From Phymorhynchus buccinoides (Eukaryota; Mollusca; Gastropoda; Neogastropoda; Raphitomidae): a stretch of DNA of 64,000 nt. Positions within the stretch are counted from its first letter, which is position 1. The number at the start of each line of letters is the position of its first letter. The translations under genes were made by a program, and so were the position numbers. The stretch spans positions 11,791,987 to 11,855,986 of the forward strand of contig CM065693.1 in the NCBI GenBank assembly GCA_017654935.2, in the 5' to 3' direction. The notes beneath the pieces were generated by a model. That model saw only the letters and a list, made by a program, of their open reading frames with translations. It was not told the origin of the DNA and searched no databases. Positions 11,931-22,842 of this stretch are shown one piece after another.

Positions 11931-12333
11931 CATGGGTGCAACTCTCCACAATGAAAAAAACATGAAAGGCAGGGGTCCAGGGGGCCGCCCAGAGCCCTGG
12001 CGGGGTACAGGGGCAGAGCCCTGTTGGACGATTCAGGAGGGCAATGCAAGAGAAATAGATAACGAGACAGACAGATAGTTAAGTGATGAGTCTGATAAGC
12101 ATTGTAAAATGTTCACATTGCCTTTGAAAACAATATGGCATCACCATGCTGTTTTCAAGATTCCCCGAGACAGACTTCCAGGATAGAACAACCAAGTTCA
12201 AAATGCCCCAAATCGCTTGTGGTCGATTTTTGTGTGTGGATCAGTTAAAAAAAACCAACCACTGAAGTTCAGTTTTTGGTAAAATTTAAAAAAAACCTGA
12301 AATCAGTGTGAAACTGAAAGAGTTGCACCCATG
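11931..12333 (+). mobile_element. CATGGGTG-family MITE, copy 1
   Basis: Inverted termini CATGGGTGCAACTCT and AGAGTTGCACCCATG (approximate), flanked on both sides by CAGCAG, a 6-bp target-site duplication. Non-coding; superfamily unknown. Confidence 0.65.
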
Positions 12334-12343
12334 CAGCAGCAAG

Positions 12344-12589
12344 TTAACCCTTTCACCGCCAGCCATATTTCAGCAAAAAACTTCCATTCAATTTACCTGG
12401 GTAGAGAACAAAAACCATCTGCAGTATTGGGGATTGTTCTGTGACATATATAAAATAAGGTCTATCCTTACTTCCCAAAACTAAGACAATAGGGTCTTTG
12501 GATAATATACCCTGATTTGGTGCATTTTAATGACATAGGTGATAAATCACTGTGGAGCTAAAATGCTACTTTGGCGGTGAAAGGGTTAA
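12344..12589 (-). mobile_element. piggyBac-like MITE
   Basis: TTAACCCTTTCACCGCC to GGCGGTGAAAGGGTTAA; internal sequence is reversed relative to the copy at 10010. Confidence 0.73.
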
Positions 12590-12943
12590 AATATACTTGT
12601 TAGAACAAAAAATGAACTACAAAGCTTAATGTGATTCACGTGGTTTCTTTATGATAAACATTTGTTTTTACCCCACCCCTTCCCTTCCACTCAAATGGAA
12701 AAATAAACGATTAGTTCGCGAATGTGTGTGCATGTGCTTAACATAATATGTGTAATGAAAGATTACAATATATTTCATGAATAAAAGGATTGTAAAAACA
12801 GATATGAAATTGTAAAAAAAAAAGTGATTTCTTAGTAATGAGTGCGTTTTCTCCCTTATTCATGGGCGACTGCAGAACAGGAACAAGCACAGCAACACTT
12901 CACCATTTCACACTGTTTCTAATCGTTACATATTTCACATTTG

Positions 12944-13358
12944 CATGGGTGTAACTCCCCAAAAATGAAAACAACCTGAAAGGCAGGGGTCCAGGGGCCA
13001 CCCAGTGCCCCGGCAAGGTACAGGGGCAGAGCCCCGTTGGACGATTCAGGAGGGCAACGCAAGAGAGAGAGAGAGATAACGAGACAGACAGACAGTCACA
13101 ACGATGGACAAAGACAGTTTGAGTCCGATAAGCCTTGTAAAATGATTACATTGCCTTTGAAAGCAATATGGCATCAGTATGCTGTGTTCAAGATTCCCCG
13201 GGAGAGAATTCCAGGATAGAAAAATCAAGATAGAAACACCACAAATCGCCTGTGGTCAATGTTTTTGGGGAGGAATTTGAAAAAACCCACCTGAAGTTCA
13301 GTTTCTGGTAAAATTTAAAAAAATGAAATCAGTGTAAAACTGAAAAGTAGCACCCATG
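12944..13358 (+). mobile_element. CATGGGTG-family MITE, copy 2
   Basis: Same family and orientation as 11931-12333, with flanks CATTTG on both sides. The internal (AG)n and GACA runs are shared with the first copy. Confidence 0.65.
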
Positions 13359-13407
13359 CATTTGTATGTCAAAGATAGCATGTGACAGATGTTACAACAG
13401 AATTTAG

Positions 13408-14260
13408 CATCCCACATGGGGACACCGGGGAATCTTTCACTGTTTCAATACAAATAGTTCCCCCACCTTCTGGAAGTTTTGTGCTGGCAACTTAATTCCT
13501 CTAATCTTTTCCTTTTCTTAACGTTTACTTTTTTTGGTATGCCTTATTGTCCCATTCTACTGCATTTCCCCCCCCCAAATAAATTTCTCCTTTGAGTTCC
13601 TCTGAAATCGGAATGTTTTGGCTGAATGCAGCGAGGAGACCGGAGACCAACGCTGACAACTGGACACATAGTTACACCTTACTTTATTACGTATTTCATC
13701 CATTATGGCATGGGAACACAAAAGAAGAACAGAAAGCACAGACAAAGTGCAAATTCCTGCCTTATTTATATACGGGGGTGGGGGTGGTGGGTCTTCCATA
13801 CAAATAGTTCCTCCACCTTCTGGAAGTTCTGTGCTTGTAACTTCCTCTAATCTGCCTCTCTCTTTGACTTTGCCTTTTTCCTTGCTATGTGCCATCTACT
13901 ATCTTTCTGACTTTTGGGCCCATTCTCCTCCTCTTTAACAGTTTTCTACTTTGAGCTCCTCCGAAATTGGAATGTGTCGACTGAATGCAGTGAGGAGACC
14001 AGTGAAAACTGGAAAACGGACACATACTGTATTTTACGGACTATAAGGCGCACCTGATTATAAGGCGCACCCCCCAGATTTGACTCAAAATTCAGATTTT
14101 GTTACCATATTTCCTTACTATATTATCAGTCACATAATAAGGCGCAGGGATATCAGTCTAGGAAAAAAGTATCGCCTCATAGTCCGTAACATAAGGTACG
14201 TACCCATTGTGGCCTTATGGCCTGGGAAAGCAGAAGACGATGAAGAAGTTTAATCCCACT
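13408..14260 (+). repeat. Two copies of a SINE-like dispersed repeat
   Basis: Both share TTCCATACAAATAGTTCC-type heads, CTTCTGGAAGTT, GAAATCGGAATGT and CTGAATGCAGYGAGGAGACC, and end in a GAAGAA-like tail. A third copy is at 20229-20603. The second copy is interrupted by the MITE at 14027-14196. A simple-repeat tail suggests retroposition; no internal promoter boxes were identified. Confidence 0.55.
14027..14196 (+). mobile_element. mariner/pogo-like MITE inserted in a SINE-like repeat
   Basis: CTGTATTTTACGGACTATAA to the right end CATAAGG, flanked by TA (14025-14026, 14197-14198). The copy of the host repeat at 20229 reads straight through CACATACGTACCC, the empty site with a single TA, which fixes both boundaries. 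Confidence 0.82.
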
Positions 14261-14440
14261 CAAAAGAAAATACAAAGCCAGAAATAAATGGGGATGCAGC
14301 TCAAAGTCAAGTCATGTTACATCCCATTCGCCCGCCTTAGTCTAATGAATGTGATTCAGGGTCAGAAAATTCAATGTACACTTTATCGGAATGACTGATA
14401 AACTAAAAAGTCAAAACTATTATACCAAGCATGATACCCT

Positions 14441-14624
14441 ATGGCCGTACACACATTACACAAGGAAACCCGATGAGCTTATTCACAAATAAGTAAAAGA
14501 AAGCAAGAAAATAAGTGGATGGGATAAGCGCATGCGGAAATGCATACGCTTATTTTTCTTTCTTTCTTTTATTTATTTACGGATAAGCGCATGAGGTTTC
14601 CTTGTCTAATGTGTGCACGGCCAT
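14441..14624 (+). mobile_element. Inverted-repeat MITE (ATGGCCGTACACAC termini)
   Basis: ATGGCCGTACACACATTA at the left pairs with TAATGTGTGCACGGCCAT at the right. GGATAAGCGCATG motifs are internal. The allelic copy (55145-55386) carries two extra 29-bp units. Confidence 0.65.
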
Positions 14625-15105
14625 ACTCAACAAAATTTCATTAAAGTCTGTACACAATCTCAACAGCAAGCATGCTAAATGACAAAGGGAATCGTGGAAA
14701 AAAACCCACGATTTAAAATTCCTGTGATCAGAACGATAAATCGACTGAGTCGGTTAACTTTATATTTCAGAACATTATTTTTTCAGAAAACGAGATCTCA
14801 TTATGAGTCATTACCTACTTCTTCTCATCAAAATCCTTTCATAACCTTGTGCAGTTAATTTACACACACAAAAAAAAAAAAATCACCACCACCTGAACAG
14901 CCACTATCTAACTTCTCATTTACCACATAAGAATGTTGGGTTTTGTTTTATGTTTTACTTTTACGTGCCACCACAAGCTGTATATCCTTTTAAGGACAAT
15001 AAAATGTTGTGACTTGTGTGAGAACATTGTTATGAGACATGGTTTAAGTGGCAGTGGTTGGTTGATGGTTTCGTCTCACATGTACTGCTTGCACCCAAGC
15101 AGACG

Positions 15106-15339
15106 TTAACTCTCTCGCTGCCGATGTTGCATTTCTGCACCACGTCACTCAAAGGCATGAAAGTAGGATCTGTTATGCAATGATTTTACGCTGTTATTAA
15201 TTTTGGGAGATAAAGTAATAGGTCTTAGTTCATACATAGTGGAATTCACAATATTGCAGACACCAACTTTTCTTTACTCAGCCAGATAAGTTTGACCAAA
15301 AAATGCTGGCCGAAAAATACCTGGCGGTGAAAGGGTTAA
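15106..15339 (+). mobile_element. piggyBac-like MITE (diverged left end)
   Basis: TTAACTCTCTCGCTGCCGATG to GGCGGTGAAAGGGTTAA. Confidence 0.7.
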
Positions 15340-15386
15340 ACTTAAACCCAACTTTTCTTCAAATAAGAGAAAAAAACCCATGATCT

Positions 15387-15536
15387 GGTATCGTAAGCAT
15401 GAGTGCATTTTAAACAGTTAACACGGGTAGTAACATGTAAATTAGAATGAACCGCCAATGGTATTGCTAGTATAGTGTAATTTACATGTTACGACCCGTG
15501 TTTAACTGCCCAAGACGCACTCACGATTACGGTACC
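15387..15536. mobile_element. 150-bp hairpin MITE
   Basis: GGTATCGTAAGCATGAGTGC pairs with GCACTCACGATTACGGTACC, and ACGGGTAGTAACATGTAAATTA pairs with the opposite arm, leaving a loop of about 40 nt around 15450. Confidence 0.65.
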
Positions 15537-15643
15537 TGAACAACAGCCAATTTTTAACTTTACAATCAGTGTTATGTTCAATCTAAGTGGGTGTCTTCAA
15601 TACAGTATCTGTTCTAACGGGCAGACAGGAGATATCAGTAGTA

Positions 15644-15805
15644 CAGTAAGACCTTCAAAAATCATCCAAAATGAGGTCTTATAAGGGAGGGGTCTTATAA
15701 TGGAGGTAATTTTAATACTTACAAAGAAAGGCAATGTCTCAGAGAAGTAGGTCTTAAGTGGGAGGGAGTCTTATAATGGGACGTCTTATAAGGGAGGTTC
15801 CACTG
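15644..15805 (+). mobile_element. pogo-like MITE, left end shortened
   Basis: TA-CAGTAAGACCTTCAAAAATC to AGGGAGGTTCCACTG-TA; about 14 bp of the left terminus is missing compared with 10317. Confidence 0.68.
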
Positions 15806-16109
15806 TATTACACAGATAGTTTGTATAATGTTCTTTGAGTGATGCTCAAACATTTCAACAATTTTAATATAAAACAACCAACAACAACAAAACGCCAATT
15901 AAACAGAGTGAGATAATTTTCGAGGGGCCAGACCCTCTTTATATCAATCCATGGACTGATTCTGATGATGTCAATTTATTTCATTATTTTATGTCAATTT
16001 ATTTGACCAATTTTTTTTAGAATCCATTCAGAAATTCTTCAAGTCCCCTTGTTAACAGACAAACCTACAGAGTGGAGAGAACTGAACCAATGTGTAGATA
16101 TGGTTAGTA

Positions 16110-16295
16110 CAGTAGAACCTCTCTAGTGTTAAGAAACAAAGATCTTGAAAAATCAGCCCCAAAGAGGTTTTAGTAGGGAGGTGGACACTCAGTAGTCCGG
16201 ATATGAAGGGGTAAAAAATTGGTGAAAATTTTATTTCGGTCACATTTTTTAGAGGGAGTCTTAATAAGGAAGGTCTTAATACGGAGGTTCCACTG
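16110..16295 (+). mobile_element. pogo-like MITE, diverged
   Basis: TA-CAGTAGAACCTCTCTAGTG to GGAGGTTCCACTG-TA. The interior differs from the other copies. Confidence 0.68.
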
Positions 16296-16696
16296 TATTC
16301 CCATTTATACATTTGATTGATTTCACAACACATGAATGAAATTCTGCTTAACGTCCTCCGGTCTGGAACAGACACATATGGGACATTAGTAGATATAAAG
16401 ATGGTGGGAACGATCCTGGAGGCAATGCCCAGAGGTAGTGCAACACCAGGAAAGTCCCAAACTTTTAACAATATATACGGATGTGTAATCAATTTCACAA
16501 CACACTTTTCTTTCCAAACATAACAAGGAACAGACAAAGGCACGGCATATTTATCCCAGAACACCCTTTAATAATCATCAGAATGTTAAAGACAACATAT
16601 GTACTAACCTCTCAACATAACTATATTGCAAATGAATTTTGCACAATTATGTATGTTAGTAGGGAAATTAACATACACATGCACGTGCATGCGCGT

Positions 16697-16733
<37 letters not shown>

Positions 16734-17040
16734 TACAGCATGAGGGCAGGATGAAAAAAAAGCTTTGTCAGTTTACCCTTTAACCCTCAATAAAGAACAT
16801 TTTGACTTTGACACACACAACACACATACACAAGGTCACATACACACAAACACTCACACAACAGACAGACACACATACAGATGCACACACAACAAAAAAC
16901 ACCACACACACAAATAATTATACACTCACACACAAACACACACATGCACCCCCCCCACATACACACATCAGACACAAGTCCAATCATACACATCAATTAA
17001 GGCCCTAGACTGAAGAGGGACAACACTGAAATCAGTTCAG

Positions 17041-17450
17041 AACACCAAAAAAGGCTTAAGTGAGAAATCACTTTAAAATGCTATTTAACAAAAGGATAAC
17101 CTCAATAGGCAAAACTGACAGAGGCCAATCCTCTGTCAGAAATTCAACATCCTCTGAAATCCTGATGCCTGATACATACAAACACCATTGTATTAACCAA
17201 CCTTCGGTAAAGGCTGTGCATACATTTCTCGATAAATCGTTTTTGCTTTTCTTAAAACATGCTATTTAACAACAAAGGATAACAATACTAATAAAACACG
17301 GCAAAACCTCTGACACGAGAAGACAATCCTCTGTACAATAATATGGGGGGGGGGTCTTAATCCTCTGTATTCCTTATTAGCAAAAAGGTTCTGAAAATGC
17401 TTTGTTTGGTACATAAACGGGAAACTCATAACTCATTGCATTAACCAACC
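17041..17450 (+). repeat. Two tandem copies of a diverged 200-bp unit
   Basis: Both contain ATGCTATTTAACA, AAAGGATAAC, GCAAAAC/CCTCTG and end ATTAACCAACCTTC. The allelic region near 57840-58010 has one unit. Confidence 0.5.
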
Positions 17451-18240
17451 TTCTTCACCTTTACCACACCTTCTTCAGTTACACATTTTTACAAGATTTA
17501 GTAAAGCTCCCAAACATTTAATTTCACCCAGACAACAAACACACAAGACTTAGTATCCTATGCCCAGGCACCTGTGTGAAACTTTTGAAAGATGAAGGAC
17601 AACATGGAAATGAACAACACATGCAAACCTGACGATGCAAGCGATAGAAGAAAAAAAAAAAAAAATAAGGCAGAGAACACTCAACCAAACTATTTATTCC
17701 CAATCTTCCATTCTTCTACCTTTTTGTTTGACCTCTCACAACTATTTATTCTTCCCAAATGGAACTGTTAAACTAAAAGCGTAAAAACCACAGAATGTTG
17801 AATTAAAAACAACAACAACAACCCAACAACAAATAAATAATATTTGAAATTCAAAAGCCAGAAGCATAATAAGCTGATAATCAGCAACATATTGATATAT
17901 ACTGATGGATTTTAAATGTTAAGTTGGTTTTTGAATTTAGTTCGGAATGTATCGCAAATACTTATTACTATGTAATTAAGCGATGTGTAGACTCTAAGCC
18001 AGATATTTGTTTTTACGCTTTTGAGTCAAGTCTAGTATTTTACCTCAATGCCTGTTTTCATACACTAAAAGGAAGAGCAGATTATTCATACTTTCTTCAT
18101 GCTATCACAAGCAGGGAAGAATCTACATTGAATGTTGTTGTCTGCAGTCAAGTTATCTACAGAACAGTCACTTTGATCTATCTATTTTCCTGTCTGTCTG
18201 CCTGTCCGTCTAACTACCCTGTATATAATATATCCATTAT

Positions 18241-18459
18241 CAGTGATGTGCCGAGGATCGAAAAGTGATAGGACAAACTGTCCTGAGACAAGATAAATCA
18301 ATATAGGACAATGTCCTGGCTCTTGCAGAAATCAATAAGACAAAGCGTGCCAGGGTTAAAAATGTAATCAGACATTTGTCCTGACAGGGGAGAACACAAA
18401 AAGCCATTTCAAATTTTAATAGGTCAGTGTCCTATGACTGGAGCCCCGGGACATCACTG
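18241..18459 (+). mobile_element. MITE with CAGTGATGTGCC termini
   Basis: CAGTGATGTGCCGAGG at the left, CCCCGGGACATCACTG at the right; GGACA/TGTCC motifs inside. Superfamily uncertain (hAT-like by CAG..CTG ends). Confidence 0.6.
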
Positions 18460-18767
18460 CGTTATATGCCTGTCAGTCTTTGAACATAATTATCTGTCTA
18501 CCTAATTTACCTAGTGTCGCCTGTCTCATATGATCTCTTCATCTACATGTACACATTATGCCAAACATGTCTTAGTCTATGAACAAGCAACTAACTGCAA
18601 AATAGCCTATGCGACCATAACAACATATTTACAGGATAAAGTCAGAAATAAAGCCCCATGAACATTGTCAGACAACAGTATTCCACAATAATCACTTCTC
18701 TTCACACACTCTCCCAAGACACAAACCAAACATAGCAACAGCCACAACGGGCCACAATGTTCACACG

Positions 18768-18856
18768 TTACAAGTCCTCTTTCTTCTTCTTTCCCACATG
18801 ACCGAGGATGATCACACTCGCCAGCTGGTTTTTGAACTTTTCGGGCTCAGCGTACA
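18768..18856 (-). CDS. mydgf: MYDGF exon 5 (terminal), copy 1
   Basis: Acceptor TTTCAG, then VYAEPEKFKNQLASVIILGH and the KEDL terminus; stop TAA occupies 18770-18768. Confidence 0.92.
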
Positions 18857-19660
18857 CTGAAACAGACAGGCAACAGTTTTAACTTTTTGGTTTTGTCCCC
18901 CGCAAGTTATACAAAATCAGGGTTACATTTCAACAGGAAGAAGGGCCTACATCACAGAAAGAGGCTATATATATGTGAACAAAATCTAAGTTTACTGCCA
19001 GCACCGTTCCTCCAGCCTACAGGACTCGAGTCCATTGTCCTATTTGTCTTTTTGGAGCCTCTTACCAATATACAGGAAGAAACCTAGCTTCCCTTTGTGG
19101 AACAATCTTCTTGTTGAGGTGAGAGTAGTTCCACCTTGGTAGGCTAAGACCCCATCCATTGCTGAGCTGATGAGATCCCCTAGGTTCGAAACAGCTGTCC
19201 TCAGCTGGGTTCTGCCACTGCCTCCCTAATAAGGAGGAAAAACTAAACTAGCACTCTTTATGTTTTTTAGAACATAGATCAAACAACTGGTTTTGATTTT
19301 TAATGTTAGCTTCCAAAGACATAGGGACAAAAAAGTTTTAAAACAATTCTACATATATATATATATATATAGTTTGCTTTGATACAAAACTTTTTTTTTG
19401 TCCAACATCTGTGAACCTCAGAAACAAACTCAGTTACATTTAACTTTATGATTTGTTCTGTGTTTCTCCCAAGTGCCTATGCAAAGACAGCTCTTTCGAC
19501 CAGTGAAGGTCTCCTCAGTCTGCATTATCGGCCTGCAATGGGTGTCCAGTGAATATCCAACCTGAGCAAGAAGACATTCTACAAGTACAAGAGAATGGTT
19601 GTCCCCTTTGCACCAGATTGAAAGTCCACAAAGAAAAAGAGAGAGAGTGTGTGAGTGTCT

Positions 19661-19746
<86 letters not shown>

Positions 19747-20730
19747 AGAGAGAGAAGGAACAATAATCTTAATAAAGAGAGAAAAAAGCCCATGACATTT
19801 TACGCAATCTGAAAAATATCAAAATATTTATGCGGATCAGTACAAGATGGAAATTTAACAATAAAGAAGAAAACCAAGGTAAAGAAATACAAAGGAAAAT
19901 AGATGTTTCAATTTATTTCAATTTTCTTCCACTGAAAGTTCATTGGATGTCTCTGAAAACTCTTACAGGTAAACCCCAAAAGAGTTATCCAGCCCAACTA
20001 AAAACCTTAATTGCATGACTTCATCATCCACTACACATACCAAAACAAATCTACTGGTATATGATTTTACTGTACTCACCCATTCTTTTCTTCTTATCCA
20101 GTTTGGTTTCCGATTCATGCAGTGACTCTGACATGGTGCTCTGTACAATACATATAAACCATACATGAATAATTAACTCAATGTACTAACGCACACACAA
20201 AATGCTAACACACATATATATGAATTTTAAAGATCCCCCATGGGGATACTGGGGGGTCTTCCATACAAATAGTTCCACCTTCGGAAAAAAATAAAAAAAA
20301 TAAAGAAAAAAGTTCCACCTTCTGGAAGTTCTGTGCTCGTAACTTCCTCTAATCTGTCACTCTCTTTGACTCTGCCTTTTCCCTTTGCTTTGTGTCATCT
20401 ACTATCTTTCTGACTTTTTGGCCCATTCTCCTGACTTTTTTCCCCCAAAATCTTCCATATAGTTTTTTCCTTTGAGCTCCTCCGAAATCGGAATATGTTG
20501 TCTGAATGCAGCGAGGACGCCAGTGAAAACTGGAAAACGGACACATACGTACCCATTGTGGCCTTATGGCCCCGGGAACGCAGAAGAAGAAGAAGAAGCA
20601 GAATGTTAAAGAACAACAAACCATAATTTTACAATGCAGTTATTTGCAAGCAACCATCCCCTCTTCTCCTCCTCCACCTCCCTTCCCCCCACCAAGCCTC
20701 TCTCAAATTCACACACACACACACACACAG

Positions 20731-20806
<76 letters not shown>

Positions 20807-22664
20807 CCCCCCCCCCCCCCCCCCCCACCCCTCCCCCCACCCCACACACACACACAGAGCCACACACACGCACTCACAAGCACACACATTTACAAGCACA
20901 CATACCCTCCCCCATGCCTCTTACAGGAGAGCATAGTTCTAAGTAAGCTCATAATTTTGAAACTTCCCCCCTCCTCCACCTCCACCCCCACAATAAACCA
21001 AAAAACCCACCAACGACTAAAATATCTGGTTCTACCTTTGCTTCAAAGGCTTCGATGTGAACTTTAGGTCCCGTCAAAGACTTGAGGCTCAAGGTGAAGT
21101 TTCCAAAGTGCAGGTACGATGTGGCGCCTCGTGTCACTGTACACTGGACCTTGTCTATGTCAGGTCTCTCCATGACAAACTGCCATTTCTGCACACAGGT
21201 TTGCATGCTGTCAGTGTCACACATTCATTTTATGCTGGTGTCACATGCATGTATTAAAGTAAAAATCAGTGATGAACACAATTCCAACCTCAAAGACATG
21301 GACACACACTGGCGCAGAAATATCAACTCTAAATCTAATTATTATTACTGTTATTTTCAGTATAAATTTCATGCATGCACAAAAGTATGATGATTACAAA
21401 AATGAGCCCTCGTTGGAATCAACTAATCAAGTCCCGGATCTGAACTACGTAATTTATACAAATTATGCTTATTTTAAAGTGTTTGAAAATGCAGTATATG
21501 ACACACAAAGATCTTGTTTGGCAAAGTAAAAAAAAAAGAAGGAAATTCCTTTTCTGGTAAAATTCAAAAACAGGAAATCCTTGTATAGCAGGAAAAGTTA
21601 CACCCATGCTGTTGTCACCTAAGGCTTACCTCATGCGTTCCACCTTGTGCTTGATACGTAAATGTGCACTTGAAATTACCCTAGGGAGAGAGAACAAAAA
21701 GAAATGTTCCATTCATGAATATATTGAAAGTATGGTGCAATGTGAAAGAACACACACAGATAGACAGACATTGAGACAAACACACACACAGAGTGGCACA
21801 TACGCACATGTATACATACCACAAATTATACACACACAAGTATGCAAACACACACAGTGAGTGACACACACACACATGCAAACACTGACACACACACACA
21901 CACCACACTTCTTCTTCTACCGTTGAGTATCCACAATCATCAGTTTGATTTTATGATACTATAATTATATGCGGTCGAGGTCCGAAGTCGGGCATCAAAA
22001 AGAGACAACATAAAACAAAAACCTACTCGATCTACGAAGATGACCCAGCCAGTCGGGTCTCGCTGATCGAGCCCCGACGTGATGCTGAGTCGGCAGCAAC
22101 ACCTAAACTGGGGGGGGGGGGGGGGGGGGGTTTGCATCTTGATGGAGGACTAGAACGAGCCGGCTGAAGAGGCAGATACAGCCTCCTCAGGTAACGAGTT
22201 CCAGTCTTTGATGGTGCGCAGGAAGAAAGAACTTCTCCTGTATTCAGTCCGGCACTGCCACTGGATGGTGGATAGTTGCCGGCTGTCAGCCGCTGTGTCC
22301 TCTTCTTAGGCGAGTTGGAGCCGACTTCAGTCTGGTGTTGTCGACTTAGCATTGTAACTTATAATGTAAGCCTGGTAGACTTTCTGCGGTGCTCACGTGT
22401 GGGCCATCCTAACCAGTGGCACACACACCCCTACCCCCTCACACACACATGTATGTACAGTGGCACACACACACACACACACACACTCACTGACTCAGTC
22501 ATGAGTATATGATTATCAAACAGTTGTCTTACCCATTCTCTCTCAAAGGTTGTCAGCTCCCCACCAGGTTTTACGAACAATTCGTCCGTAAATGTGTTTT
22601 CGTTTTCATTTTGACTATGGACAGTGCTGCACATAAATAAGAATAAAACGACAAGTATTTTCAT
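18768..22664 (-). CDS. mydgf: MYDGF, complete five-exon gene (haplotype copy 1)
   Basis: Exons, in transcript order: 22664-22533, 21680-21630, 21188-21036, 20140-20080 and 18856-18768. All have GT-AG junctions and join to 161 codons plus stop; human MYDGF is about 173. Residues 1-17 form a signal peptide (MKILVVLFLFMCSTVHS). FVKPGGELTTF follows, then FKCTFTYQAQGGTHE with Cys49 and VQCTVTRG with Cys77, the expected disulfide pair of the family. An NFT sequon sits at 91-93. The C-terminus ends KKKKEDL, a KDEL-like ER-retention tail as in RTEL of the vertebrate protein. The start ATG is chosen because it opens the signal peptide. The gene is head-to-head with HSD17B4 (178 bp between start codons) and convergent with paralogue A. 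No other transmembrane segment is visible. Confidence 0.93.
18857..20079 (-). other. MYDGF intron 4, copy 1
   Basis: Non-coding; (AT)n at about 19352-19370 and (AG)n at about 19640-19755. No transposon boundary was recognised. Confidence 0.6.
20080..20140 (-). CDS. mydgf: MYDGF exon 4, copy 1
   Basis: 61 nt encoding STMSESLHESETKLDKKKRM plus one base of the next codon. Acceptor TGTACAG, donor GTGAGT. Confidence 0.9.
20229..20603 (+). repeat. SINE-like repeat, third copy (uninterrupted)
   Basis: Same consensus as the copies at 13408-14260, ending in a GAA-type tail; provides the empty site for the MITE at 14027. Confidence 0.55.
20731..20826 (+). repeat. Poly-C tract, about 96 bp
   Basis: Almost pure C (one T at 20804) preceded by (AC)n, inside MYDGF intron 3. 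The allelic tract at 61257-61279 has 23 C. Confidence 0.9.
21036..21188 (-). CDS. mydgf: MYDGF exon 3, copy 1
   Basis: 51 codons from KWQFVMERPD to IEAFEAK; second conserved cysteine and the NFT sequon. Acceptor GTGCAG, donor GTAGAA. Confidence 0.93.
21189..21629 (-). other. MYDGF intron 2, copy 1
   Basis: Mostly unremarkable; 21540-21608 resembles the right end of the CATGGGTG-family MITE (TTACACCCATG). Confidence 0.5.
21630..21680 (-). CDS. mydgf: MYDGF exon 2, copy 1
   Basis: 17 codons, phase 0 at both ends: GNFKCTFTYQAQGGTHE. Carries the first conserved cysteine and the TYxxQGGTxE family motif. Acceptor CCTAG, donor GTAAGC. Confidence 0.93.
22150..22350 (-). pseudogene. LINE reverse-transcriptase C-terminal fragment
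   Basis: One minus-strand frame reads STIQWQCRTEYRRSSFFLRT then IKDWNSLPEEAVSAS and a stop at 22152-22150. FFLRTIKDWNSLP is the characteristic C-terminal tail of non-LTR retrotransposon ORF2 proteins. It lies in MYDGF intron 1 as a 5'-truncated remnant next to a G-run (22110-22130). Confidence 0.65.
22533..22664 (-). CDS. mydgf: MYDGF exon 1 (signal peptide), copy 1
   Basis: ATG at 22664-22662, 44 codons ending in W44; donor GTAAGA starts at 22532. Encodes the hydrophobic leader and the FVKPGGEL strand. Confidence 0.92.
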
Positions 22665-22842
22665 TTTGCTCAGATTCTGCTCTCTCTGGCATTGAAGCAG
22701 ACGTTTTCTTGGGAACCGGAAGCTTCTTTTGGCCCTATGAAAACAATCCGTGTGTCAAAAAGTAACCAATCACTGCTCTTCAGGAAGCAGTAAAACGACC
22801 TTGACCCCTGCGACTAGGGTCAAAGGTAAAAGTCCAAGAAAC
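22665..22842. promoter_or_regulatory. Divergent MYDGF/HSD17B4 promoter, copy 1
   Basis: Only 178 bp separate the two start codons, so both 5' UTRs and the core promoter must fit here unless untranslated exons exist. Visible sites: ACCGGAAG, an ETS/GABP-type motif common in bidirectional promoters (22715-22722); a CCAAT box (22766-22770); and GGGTCA-A-AGGTAA, a DR1-like nuclear-receptor element (22817-22829), 13 bp before the HSD17B4 ATG. No TATA box is evident. Site identities are pattern matches, not tested. Confidence 0.65.

Larger units (their letters stand above)
9972..18767. other. 8.8-kb intergenic region between convergent MYDGF paralogues
   Basis: Filled largely by the MITEs and SINE-like repeats listed here, plus AC tracts at 16690-16960 and a pair of diverged 200-bp units (about 17041-17450). 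No exon, tRNA or rRNA was recognised. Open frames of up to about 170 codons here run through MITE sequence and are not credible genes. Confidence 0.65.

Noticed and set aside
16052..16564. Open frame of 170 codons on the minus strand
   Set aside because: It runs through a pogo-like MITE and neighbouring non-coding DNA, has no recognisable domain, and is interrupted in the allelic copy.
20566..20946. Proline- and threonine/histidine-rich open frame
   Set aside because: It is simply the translation of (AC)n and poly-C; the other haplotype has a quite different length.
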